Shown: positions 42,427 to 53,415 of the stretch, piece by piece
Layout of the letters: each line of letters opens with the position of its first letter
How positions within the stretch are numbered: the first letter of the stretch is position 1
NCBI GenBank assembly: GCA_930367205.1
Contig: OV884009.1
Span: forward strand, 124,070,639-124,134,638
Reading direction: 5' to 3'
Origin: Acanthosoma haemorrhoidale
Lineage: Eukaryota > Arthropoda > Insecta > Hemiptera > Acanthosomatidae
Length of the DNA stretch: 64,000 nucleotides
Position numbers and translations under genes: made by a program
Notes under the pieces: generated by a model
Seen by the model: only the letters and a program-made list of their open reading frames with translations
What the model was told of the DNA's origin: nothing
Databases searched by the model: none

Positions 42427-43817
42427 TCATTCCCGCAAGAACTGCCGTACGTTCCTGGATGATTCCCCCTGATCTTCTTCTTGTGCGTTGACTGTCATCG
42501 CCCGGGACAGCCAGCCCGTCAAAACGTTCTCTTTACCGGGCTTATATAGAATGAACCTTGCCGACGATTCCTTCAGTTTACCGACCCTCCGTAGCGGTCG
42601 GTGGTCTGTGGGCACCCGAAACCTTCTCCCGAACACATAGGGCCGGAAGTTTTCGATCGCCTAGACTATTCCAAGTAACTCGCGTTCCAGCGCGCTATAC
42701 CGACTTTCCGCCACTGTAAGGCGCCTACTGGTGTAGGCTACGGGACGATCCCCTGGGCCCCTCTCCTGTAATAGAACCGCTCCCAAGGCATATTCACTGG
42801 CATCCGTCGTTATTGTGAATTGCTTTGTGAAATCAGGAAAAGCCAGTACCGGATGTTCTTGTAGTCGTCCCATGCACTTGCGAATGTTCGCCTCTATGCC
42901 GGGGGTGCTGACTACCTTTTTCCCCTTTTTGAGGAGGTTGTGGGAGTATGCTGCCATTTCTGGGACGAATCGCCTGTAGTAGTTCAGTGTTCCCATCAAC
43001 CGCCGTATCCCTTTTACGTCAGACGAAACCGCCATCTTCTGGATTGCTGCCACCTTACCGGCATCTGGTCGGACTCCTTCTTTGGATATCGTGTGCCCCA
43101 AAAAACTGATGACCTCCTGACTCAGATGTGACTTTCCTCCGATAATTTCAGGCCAAATTCTCGCACCCGGTCAAAAACCGTCTTCAAGTGATCTACATGT
43201 TGGGCCTCGGTCGCGCTGAATACTAAGAGGTCGTCCATGTATATCTGGCAAACTTACTCAAATACTCCCCGGAGCAACTCATCCATAAGCCTTTGGAATG
43301 TGATAGGTGCATTTTTCAATCCAAATGGCATCCTGGTGAACTCGTAGTGAACTCTCTCAAAAGTGAAGGCTGTCTTATTTCGGTAACTAGGATGCTTCCG
43401 TATCTGGTGATAGCCCGCTTTGAGATCCAGGGAGCTGAAGATCCTGGCCCCGCTCAGCCGGTCCAGAATGTCATCGAACCTGGGAATTGGGTACTTCTCG
43501 TCCACCGTATTCTCATTGAATCTCCTATAATCTACTACGACCCTGCACTTATCTAGGGCCCCACCTTCCGCGTTCTTTTTTTTAATAGCCCACAAGGGGT
43601 TATTATATAGTGACGTGCTATCTTCGATTATTCCCTGTTTCTTTAAATTGTCCAACTCCTCCCTAATATGGTGTCTCAGAGCATGTGGGCACTCCTTCAC
43701 GTGGCTTACTCGCTCCTGCTTGAGCGGAATCTCGTGTACCGTTTTTCCTGTGACCCCCAATCTCTCCCCTTCCTGAAAGAAAATGTCTACAAATTCTCTT
43801 TTGAGCTCCACTCTCAT
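42427..43817 (-). pseudogene. pol: Element J RT and RNase H, fragmented
   Basis: 43817-43254: RT N-terminus (RREFVDIFFQ-like start, HALRHHIREELDNLKKQG, DEKYPIPRFDDILDRL, SLDLKAGYHQIRKH, MPFGLKNAPITFQRL). The catalytic YMDDLLVF is at about 43225-43250 in another frame. 43101-42661: GHTISKEGVRPD, GIRRLMGTLNYYRRF, TTDASEYALGAVLLQ, YSALERELLGIV. 42636-42427: the RNase H end with TDHRPLRRVGKL, with a small deletion before YKPGKENV. Confidence 0.82.
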
Positions 43818-43998
43818 GTTTTCCGCTCACCTAATCGCCCATAACGTCTCTCCCTACGTCCCTCCCTTGCCCGTTCTCCCCTCTCCCCCGTCACCTGACG
43901 TCGACCACTCCTCCGGGCACTGCCGCTTTCACAGCCCACTCCGTTTCCTGGTTCTACCCTTTCGTTGTCCGTTTCGGATGTTTCCGAAGTCTGTGTAG
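43818..43998 (-). pseudogene. Element J Gag tail joined to RT; protease deleted
   Basis: The sense sequence reads the C-terminal acidic tail of Gag (around SETDNERVEPGN) and then runs directly into the RT start. Protease, most of Gag, the leader and the primer site are missing compared with E and F. Confidence 0.65.
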
Positions 43999-44175
43999 CC
44001 GGTGGTTAAGATAGATAAAGAAAATAATATGGAAAGAGGGAAATGCACCGACACACTCAGACTCCAGTAAAATACTCCTTTATTGTTGAAGATAATCCAC
44101 ATACATAGGATCATAGGTTGTTTACATTCCATGATCTTATTAGTATTTGACATAGTCAGGCCTCTGGCTTTAACT
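43999..44175 (-). repeat. Element J 5' LTR, inner end truncated
   Basis: Contains CAATAAAGGAGT (poly(A) signal, sense) and ends GGCTTTAACT at 44175. The sense 3' end is lost in the fusion with the Gag tail. The flank TATATACACAAC leads into LINE K1. Confidence 0.75.
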
Positions 44176-44177
44176 TA

Positions 44178-45440
44178 TATACACAACAACTTTATCATGA
44201 TTAAATTACAATCTGCCTCATTGGGCAATAAGTAATTGTGATAAATCATCTCATTTATACCATATTTACAATTTTAATTCACTCTCTGATTCATAAAGTA
44301 TTTACACAGCCCAGAGACCTCCCGAGTCCACATGGTTGTCACCTCCCTCGCGTGCGAAGGAGGAAGCGGGGTCCCGGGAAGTCCCCCACGCTCCTCCGTC
44401 AGCCGCGTCACTGGACAAGAGCCAGCGGAGACTGACCAAGAGCACGAGAGCCACGGACGCTCAGGACATGATTGGAGAAACTGATTATTGCTAGGACTCC
44501 CACTGTCACGTATTTATAGCAGGTCACGAGACCACTACCATTTTTGTCTCCGAGGAGGATTATAGGGATGATTGGTTCAGTGCAATGACTGTGCAAGGGG
44601 ATTAGGGTGGTTGGATAGGTTACTATGGAATTTTATGATCTTGGAAGGGATGAGTTCAAGAATGTATATTAAGATCATTATGAAGGGTTTTGTTGTTGAC
44701 GTAATAAGGGGTATTTACTATTGTTCTCAGGACTTTTGATTGAAAGGAAGGATGCACTTGAGGGTCGACTTTTTTGCTGTCCCCCATAGGTCTATTCCGT
44801 ATGTCCAGATTGGCTTAAGTATAACTTATAGATCACTAATTTATTTTCTATTGAGAGATGGGATGTCCTTTAAGTAGTCTGTCCAAAGCGTCTGTTTAGT
44901 TCTTCTCTTTTTTCCCTCGTGTGTGGGTGCGATGTAACTCTTTTGTCGAGATGGAAGCCTTAAGGCTTATAGATTATAGAGGCCGAGACCCAGGGTATTA
45001 ATACCGTACTGTCTCGGGTACAGGGAGAGGAATGTAATTTGAAAAAAACTAGTGGACAGGACTTGCAGCAGAGGGTAAAGGTTATATGGGAACATTTTGC
45101 TTTATTAACTTTAATTCGCCATTGGTTTCACCAATATTCGATCTCATCAAGGTGTTTATGAAGGTTTTGGGATGCTATATCGGTGTCTGGATGGGATGAC
45201 AGGACTGCAGTGTCATCTGCAAATGTTACCAAGAAGGTATTGGTGGTGGAGGGGAGATCAGTGGTGTATAGATTATAGAGGCTGAGACCCAGGGCGCTGC
45301 CCTGTGGAAATCCTGCTTTTATGGGATAGTAGTTAGAATATTCTAAACCACGGCGAACTTGGAAGAAGCGGTTTGAAAGGTAGGACTGCAGGATTAGAAA
45401 AAGGGTCTGTCCCCACCACGGCTGGCCACCTATATAAGCA
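44178..45440 (-). pseudogene. LINE copy K1, 3' part of a Jockey-like element
   Basis: Minus-strand 3' end. The 3' untranslated region (44178-44500) matches K2 and K3 (GCAGATTGTAAT, ATTACTTATTGCC). Decayed ORF2 follows, with the RT piece 45128-45490 reading LILQSYLSNRFFQVRRGLEYS, GFPQGSALGLSLYNLYT and FADDTAVLSSHPD (catalytic FADD). The C-terminal part has shifts and stops. It is 5'-truncated at about 45440. Confidence 0.82.
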
Positions 45441-46130
45441 GCGAGACTGGCCCGAGTTAGTATAACAAACAGGACCGGGACTTGGAACACTACTCTGTCT
45501 CTCTTTGCAATGGCGCTTGCTGCTCTACTTAAACCATGGTCTTCTCATTCAACTCTGCATCTCTCTCTCCTAACCTCGCTATGTTTTAGTCCGGTGTTGT
45601 CAGACACCACACCTTCCTAGTGGGAATCTCTCCCTTCGTCTCGCTAAAACTACCACCTCCTTGGAAGAGACCTCTCCCTCGTGGACGACGGTTGCCGTGG
45701 CCCTACAAACTTTATCTAGTAGCGTCTCCGACGGCCATCTAGACTGCTCCTCTCCGGTTCACACTGGCCTTTGGGATCCGGACGGTTTTCGCCTACCCTT
45801 AGATACCCAATGTGAATTCGTGGGCATTCCAAGATCACATAAACTATCTATAAACCTACCATGTTCCTCTTCTCCTGAACATAGTGCTTTGTCGGGGCAC
45901 ACCTTCTAAGATTTTATGGAGTCAGATGAAAACGGCCGCCCACCGACTAGGCCGCCAGCCAGGGTGAAAGACCACAGGTCCACCCGCCTTATCTCTTTCT
46001 TGGCGCTCGCCGGACGGCGGCTAGAGGTTGTAGAGACCCTAGCCCGCGACGGGCGTCTCCTCCCCACTTTGGGGATATTCGACAATCTTGGCCCGACAAT
46101 GATAGTAAAATCTTTATTTTTTAATTAACA
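45441..46130 (+). other. GC-rich segment of unknown origin
   Basis: This 690-base stretch is clearly richer in G and C than its AT-rich right neighbour. A frame from 45661 runs to 46128 with one TAA (45907-45909); its second part reads RPPTRPPARVKDH and TRLISFLALAGRRLEVVETL. No family was recognised. TATATAAG near 45432 and GAGTTAGTATAAC downstream could be promoter-like, but this is weak. It might be the 5' end or first ORF of a LINE, or a host gene fragment. Confidence 0.35.
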
Positions 46131-48850
46131 TGTTATTGATTAATTAATAATTCTTCATTTTGTTTCATAACATCGCTTTTATTTTTAGCATATTTGGAGC
46201 AACAAGTTTTAATGACAGATTCTAATAATAGTCCGTCAAAGTTCTAACCCAAGTTAAATATTTTTAATCAGGGTGTGGACAAATTTATTTGTTGATCAAT
46301 ATAATAGAAAAATACTTTTTAATTGCTAACCAATTATTTATTAAGAGTTTGTTTATCAGTACTTTTAGGGCATCAAGTATTACCCTCTATAAAATAACGT
46401 CCACATGAAACGGTGGCTGCAAAATAATATGGGTATATTGAAGAATTTTGGTAATAGTTTTAATGACTTTAGAATAGCCAATGTATAATAGATATCAACA
46501 AATATTACAAATTATTAATCAGGAAGTAGAGATATTTAATTTGGTAACATGCTCAAAATTATAGAAAAATGTATTCTTTTAAATACCTACTGATTTATGT
46601 TTTATGGAGATGAATATATTTGTTTGTCTTTGTTTCTCAAGGGAACCTAAATATATAATTTCTTATTTTCGGCTTGAGCAGGGAAGTGACAAGTGCCAGA
46701 ACAAACCAGAGTGAAAAATAAAGAAAACCAACGAAACCCCCGAAAATATTGCTGTTGATGTTTTCAGAATATATTATTCATTGGGAGATCCACTGAACAG
46801 ATTAGATATTGGCATGTCTGTGGTTCGACCTGGGATAGCCTAGTCAGCCGAGTACGAGAGAGAAATACTGGCTTTGGATCCCAGCCCTGTTGGGGTACCC
46901 TTTTTTTAAAGAAATAACCATTACTTTTGTTGCCACGAATTCATACCACAAAATATCACTTTTTATTTTACCTATTGATATTTATTTTCATTAGGAAAGT
47001 TTAACAAGTTCATTTGTTAGTTGACATATCCTTGACGAATAAGAATGTTGGTGCTAGTTAGATGACATTTAAGTATGCTTCAACTGAATGGAATGAGTGT
47101 GTCCTACCAAAGCATGTAATGTTTATACCATTCCATCCACCATGAGCCTCTAACCAGAGAGTGTGGTTAGCCGCAGTCTTCCTTCTTTTATTTGTTCTAC
47201 TCCATTTAGCCTCATCTCCTAGCTTTGCAACCCTAACTCAATCATATACAGCTACATACCTATATCAATCACTCTTTCCACTTCTAGTTATTTACTTTTA
47301 AATACCATTATTACCCTTGAAATACTAGAGGGTTAAAATAAAAGATTTTCGTTTATAACTTTGATAAAAAACTATTGAAATGAAATATCTTACAAATTAA
47401 ATACTTATTAACTAAATCCTAAATGTATCAGTTCGCATTATCTCCCTGCACTGTTCTCCCAAAGTCTCACATTTCATTACATTATAATTACGGTACCTTC
47501 TACCGAAAATGAATTTGTTGAAGAAGGGGAGATGATATTGGTCTCTTTTTTCCGTCTTTATCGGATGAGAACTGCCCGCATCAGGTTCGGGAATTATTTG
47601 AGGATTTCCTTTAACGATCCAAGATCAAGCTAGCAGCTTGCACAAAACCGTTCACATTATGAACCAAGAGGTGAGCGAATAACTCCCGACTCAAATATCC
47701 CGGTGCGATGTAGAGTCAGTATAAATCCTTGTTAACTACTCTGCCCTATGTCTTTCATTGCCCGTTATTATAAGGAAGTTTGATATCTGTTCAGGCAGCC
47801 AAGGACCTCAGTCCAAGTGAGTGATAGTGTTAGTTGACAGTGTATTAGTAGAAGTAGACACAAGAACTAGATAGCTGGCAAGAAAAGACATTATCGGGTC
47901 TGCCCTATCTTAATCGGCCACCCCTCATCAAAACAGTATTGGGTATTAGTAAATACTAATACTATACCCCCATGGTTCATTGAGTCTCCACGTCAGCCTC
48001 TGCACGCTGATTGCAGCTTGACTCTGACACCTATTTTTAAAAATTAATCAACTTATTAACCAAACGAATTTCATTAAATCATTAATTAATTAAACATACA
48101 CTATTTCCAATCAGATGATGTCTATCAACAAAAATAAACTATCATTTTCGCTTCCTCTACATCACTATCATATACCAAGACACACATATGAAGACCCATC
48201 GCTTCATTCGACCCACTTTTAGACCCACCAGTTGTCACTGTAAAATACCTGTTTGTTCACAAAAGAAGAAAATATACTTACATACTTTTAGGTCTTATGG
48301 ATATTCGTTTTCTTTGATTCTTAAGGGCCTCTGGACCTAAACCTTATCAACCTTGTTACAAATATTTGGCACCTGGGATATAAACGAAAGGAAAACTCTA
48401 AGATATGTCATGTCTAGAGAATTAATTAATAATGTGTAATAGCTTTCTTAGCATTATAGTTAGTGACGACATCACCCATTACTGATAGTTTGTAAATTGA
48501 AAAATACGATAACCAAAAAAAAAAAAATGTTTACCTGTATTCACGGGAAATTGGAGGAATGAAGTGGGTTTTATTCTATTTTTGACTCTAGGGTTCATTG
48601 AGAAAAGTCTCTAGCAAACGTGAAAAAATTTCGTTACTTTCGCGAGGAAGCTCTATCACGCATCTCTGAATTCCCTCTAGAGGAGCCCAACTTGTTAGTG
48701 CCTGCTTTAGGATACATTAGTCGCTCGGCGGATAATAAAAGGCGGATTGCCAGGTTCGATATTAAGGGGGTCTTGGATTTCCCCCCTTAAAAACCTCCTC
48801 AGCTACTAATTGCCAGAGATCTGACATCTGACCATCTGAGCATGGAAATA
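46131..48850. other. AT-rich sequence without recognisable genes
   Basis: About 2.7 kb with stops in all frames and no LTR pair, RT motif or repeat array seen, apart from the tRNA-like unit at 46811-46910. Confidence 0.55.
46811..46910 (+). other. Possible tRNA-like pol III unit (SINE head?)
   Basis: TAGCCTAGTCAGCCGAG (46838-46854) resembles an A box and GGCTTTGGATCCCA (about 46870-46883) a B box, in the right order and spacing. A run of seven T follows at 46901-46907, as for a pol III terminator. A second B-box-like GGTTCGACC is at 46824-46832. It does not fold into a standard tRNA by eye. A tRNA-derived SINE fragment is the likeliest reading, but confidence is low. Confidence 0.25.
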
Positions 48851-48859
48851 ATTTTTCTG

Positions 48860-49350
48860 CGTTATCGGCTTAATGTATTGAAGACTTGCGCTATTTCATC
48901 AAACTTCATCTAGCCCTCACGAATTTTGACCCAGAAACCATGAGAGCGTTCAAGAAACGCCTAAAGTCAAAAGATATTCCCTCTTATCGGGATTTTATTG
49001 ATTTTGTTACGGAGCGTGCTAGAGTTTTCGAAAGAATGGGTCAAGGAGGCAGCTCAGAAAATCATAATGCAAAAGGGAAATACCATTTTACTAACTCCAC
49101 TTAACATTGTTGCCATTCGATTTCTAAGAAAGAACAAATATGCTGCTGGCGGAGCCAATCCCCATCCCACCCATATGAAACCTCAATCAGTCAGGGGAAC
49201 GGTTATTGTCATCGACTAAAGTACAATCCAGAAGTAGTACTAGAGCAATTCTTGGGGGGGGGGGGAAACGCTCCAAAAGGACTACAAGTTGAGCAGCCAG
49301 GTCAGTCAACTCAGAAACTAACTTGTTGGAATTGTGGTGGACCTCATGCA
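48860..49350 (+). pseudogene. gag: Element M Gag relic
   Basis: A plus-strand frame at 48886-49104 reads LHLALTNFDPETMRAFKKRL and SYRDFIDFVTERARVFERM, the late Gag pattern of LTR retrotransposons. A partial zinc knuckle CWNCGGPH follows at about 49327-49350. No LTRs, no intact frame; an old insertion. Confidence 0.55.
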
Positions 49351-49599
49351 TAGTTTTAGATCCTCGCTACCTCGTAAGTTGTTCTGCTACCTTTGTGGCA
49401 GATTTACGCCTGCTCTAAATCTACTCCGGAAAATGGGCAAGGGAATTGGAAGTAAGGGTCATTGCTATTACCATGGTTTCAGCTGACCCGCCGTGTATCG
49501 AATCATCTCTTAGCGTGTCTCATCGTATTCCTTTCAGTATCTATAAGTCTGATCACGTTTCTCCTTGTATCGCCTCAATTTCTGCTGAGAATTCTACGA

Positions 49600-51190
49600 T
49601 AACTTTTTGACTGTTGCCTTTGCGAGCACAGGTAACCCCTTCGCGTAAACAAGCTATACATGGTCTTCCAAAGGAAATGTTGTCAAAAGGGAGATCCTAC
49701 TTACTTGGCTCTATTCTACCCCAGTTCCACGACATCATATGTTGTTATGACCAGAAGGGGCGTGAATTCTCCTTCAATTGGGAAGTGTTGTTGAAGAAGT
49801 TGCAGAGTTTAATATTTGTGTCACTAACGGGACTACGATCTTAGTGACTAAACGATTCTTCATTTCAATTACCGCTGGGGATCGGTCATTTAACACGATA
49901 CCTTATGTTTTAACATCTCTTTCGTTTATTTTTCGGTTACAGTTAGATTTTATAAAACCAATCGGTGCACTAATCTTCGTAAAGCAGTTTGGAGGCTTAG
50001 AGATGACCCTAAACATAAGTTGTTGTTTCGTCAAGATATTCTATTCTTGCGTTGTGGGACATCCGAAGTATGATGATGTCTTAATACATTTTGTTCCTCT
50101 GGAAGGAGGCATCTTGACAAATTTGTCAGTGAAGGGCATGCTAAATCTTCAAGATTCTCCGGATTAACAACCCTTATAAGACATAAGATAGATGTCGAGG
50201 GTGCCCAATCTCTCAAGCAACGCTCCTACTAGCGTTAAAGTATTTGAGGGAATGTATATTAGATAGGACGTTGGAGGAAGGCTTAGTAGAGCCTTGCCAA
50301 TCTCCATGGTCGTCCCCGGTTGTCATGGTGCGCAACGGTTCTCGTTTCTGTATAGATTTTCGTAAGGTAAATCAAGTTAGGTAAAAAGATTCCTCCCCCA
50401 TACCTAATATGACTTCTCTCTTGGACGGGTTTCGACAGACAAGATATCTGCTAAATTTGACCTCAAACAGCCATTTTTGCAAAGGCCACTTGCAGAAGGA
50501 TCTAGTAAGGTCATTACAGTACCGGGAAGAGGATTATTATTATTATTAATTTGGACTTACTAATTCCCCTGCGACCGCGAGGTTAGCTGATGCAATCTTT
50601 GAACTCGAACTTTATCCGTACGTGGTAACATTCCTCAATGATATTTTGGTTTGCACATCAACTTTTAAATTGAATTTGGATATGCTTAAGGAAGCGTATC
50701 GACGACTTAACGCTTCATGTTTGAGTATCGATCATAAAAAATGCGAGTTTGGCTGTAAAGGAGTTAGATACTTCGGCTATCTAATTAATAGCGATGCGAT
50801 GAGTGTTGATCCAGATAAGGTTAGTTCCGTTATTTCAATACCTCCACCTAGCAATGTGGGGCTGCTTAGAAGGTCTCTCCGCTGACGTCCTTGCTTAAAT
50901 GGAAAGCTGGGTTTGGTCTGGAGAGTAAGAAACTTCTTTCAATGCTCTAACATCAGCTCTGACTGAATCACCAATATTAGCTAGACCAGATTTTGAGGAA
51001 CCGTTCCAATTACCGACCGATCCCTGTTGTATGGGCCTTGGAACGGCTTTAATTAAAATACAACGTGGCGAAGAAAGGCTCATCGCTTTTTGCTCCTGTA
51101 CTCTGAGTTCAGCTGAAAGAACTATATGTAGTATATAGTAGCAATAACTATACCATGACCGAAAAGGAATGCCTCACTGTTATGTTTGGT
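49600..51190 (+). pseudogene. pol: Element M pol relic, Gypsy type
   Basis: After a decayed protease region, RT pieces are readable: EGLVEPCQSPWSSPVVMV and FCIDFRKVN at 50277-50375, then YVVTFLNDILVCTS at about 50620-50660, where the catalytic YxDD has become FLND. Then KCEFGCKGVRYFGYLI, and RNase H traces (SPILARPDFEEPF, GLGTALIKIQ, TMTEKECLTV) to about 51190. The motifs fit a Ty3/Gypsy (Osvaldo-like) RT rather than BEL. Many stops; no function expected. Confidence 0.68.
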
Positions 51191-52003
51191 ATTGAAGAGA
51201 ATCGAGGCTAGTTGGAGGGTTTCATTATTCAAACAACAGGGAAATAACAAAACAAGAAGGAATAAACAATAAACAAAGAACCATAACGAGCCAATGTGTA
51301 ATCTTCTCATAAGCAAACAAATGAACACGCAATTAAACGCAACTGCAATACAGACCAATTGTTGGTCAGGCCAACAGGTGTTTTTGCGCTGATTTCATAT
51401 GAATTTGATGCCCAGAATTCAAATATGGCATTTGTTTTTGCATAGGAGCAAATTTAAGATGTAAATTCAATCGATTTGAAAAAACGTCCTTTTAGGTTTA
51501 AAAAAAACGATCATAAAAAATAACGATACTGTTTCAATTTGGTTTATTTATTTTTTTTACTGGAAAAATATCTGTCCTTGAATCCTTCCACTGACCTTGA
51601 GCCTTTCAACGTTTTTATAGTTAGATTTTTCAAAAATTGGGTCCTCAATTTTGATTGCAAAATAGAAAAACGATTTCTAATTGCTGTTGCCAGAAAAAGC
51701 TACATGAAATATCGCCCCTTATGAAACAAAACGATAGCGTTCGCCAATAGGTTCCATTGCCAAAAAGTATTTATGTGTTCCATCCGAGAGAAGTTGGGGC
51801 GTTTTGATATCTCCATGATATTTGATGGTTAATCGATTAATCGAGATAGAATCTGGACAATAAATTGTGAGGCACTATCGACAATCGGCGGTTTGAATTA
51901 ATGTACTCAAATCTCAAGGTGCAAACTATTAGTCCAATGTTACTATTAAATAATTCTTGAACTTGTACAATTTATAACAAATTAAATTAGTGTGTTAAAT
52001 TGA

Positions 52004-52064
<61 letters not shown>

Positions 52065-53092
52065 ATGGATGGTTGGGGGAGGGGAATGAACCAACCGTTA
52101 ATAATTGTTTGGTATGAGCTGGCCAGCAGATTCTATTTATAGGAGGCATTCTTGATGGGAAACGGAGAGCTGACCATCCGCTGCCCCCCTGTAGCCATAT
52201 AGTCCCTTCTTTTTATGCCGGCCTGCAAATTTAATACCTTTCTTAAATCGTGTGCCATTCTATTGAAATTTAAACAAATTAACACACTCCATAATAGTTC
52301 AAAGGATGTCATAGTTTATTTTCAATAATCGGATGAACAGTATTAAAATGAACATTGTAATGATAGTTAAATGACCAATCACTGTTTTTATTTATAGTTT
52401 TTATTTCTAAGTTTTCTTGTCCTATGACAGCCTACAATGAAGGACTGTGTTCGTTGTGGTTACACAGCTCTTTGATGGTTCGGATACCAATGCAGCAGTA
52501 CCTAATGTAGGCAATGGCAGTGTATTGTCATAATAAAAAATGGGGAGCTCGACTGCATAAAAAAAAGCTGATTGACCATTTGTTGTAAAGTGGGCAAGAA
52601 TATCCTGTAGCGAATTTCCGTTAAATTTTGTAAACTTTGTACAAAAAATTTCGTGAACTTACAAATTTTCCTTTGACTTTTATGATGCTAAAAGTAATAA
52701 CAAGACTAAAAAATATAATTAAATATTGATAATTAAGAACTTATCATTTTCCAGTTAGGATTAAAGATCTTGTTCTGCTTAGTAATATGTAATTCGTGTT
52801 AGGACTTTATTGGACTATAATAACTAAATTAAATAAAGGAGAGAATTAAAGCCTTTGATTTGGAAATATTTCTTTTATGCACTTCTTTCTTATTTAAGAT
52901 TTATTAAATATTAGAAATAATGTTGATATAGAGCTTGGCCAAATCAAATGTTATTTATCGCCAATAAAAATGATAAAGAAATCTTTTTGTTAAAAGGATA
53001 TTAATAAAAATAATTGACTTCACAATTTCTGGTTTGTAATTTAATAAATTAAAACGCAGCACATAATAGCTGAAAAATTGACTTCTAATTTA
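51191..53092. other. AT-rich sequence without recognisable genes
   Basis: No coding motif seen on either strand. Contains the GA microsatellite at 52007-52060. Confidence 0.5.
52007..52060. repeat. (GA)n microsatellite
   Basis: About 27 uninterrupted GA units. Confidence 0.95.
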
Positions 53093-53415
53093 AATATATA
53101 TATATTCCTTTATTGTGCTATAATTACAATCTGCCTTTTATAAGGCAATAAGTAATTAAGATAAATGCTCTCATTCATACCATATTTACAGTTCATCATT
53201 CATTCGCTCATTCATACAATATTTACAGACAACCCAGAGACCCCCCAAATTCCAGCGCGAAGAGAAAGCGGAGTCTTGGGAAGTCTCCCACGCTCCTCCG
53301 TCAGCCGCATCACCGGATACTAGCCAGTGGAGGCTGACCAAGAGCGCGAGAGCCACAGACGCTCAGGACATGATTGGAGAAACTGGCCATTGCCAGGACT
53401 CCCACTGTCACGCGT
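53093..53415 (-). other. LINE copy K2 3' untranslated region and TA tail
   Basis: Sense end: ...AGCACAATAAAGGAATATATATAT. The AATAAA and TA tail also close K3 (58205-58235). A small GCC...GGC hairpin (GCCTTATAAAAGGC) precedes them. K3 lacks about 150 bases of this region. Confidence 0.75.

Noticed and set aside
48880..49110. Element M as a BEL/Pao element
   Set aside because: The Gag piece is compatible, but the RT and RNase H motifs further on follow the Gypsy pattern.
52007..52060. GA repeat as a GAGA-factor promoter element
   Set aside because: Looks like a plain microsatellite; no gene or transcript start is visible next to it.
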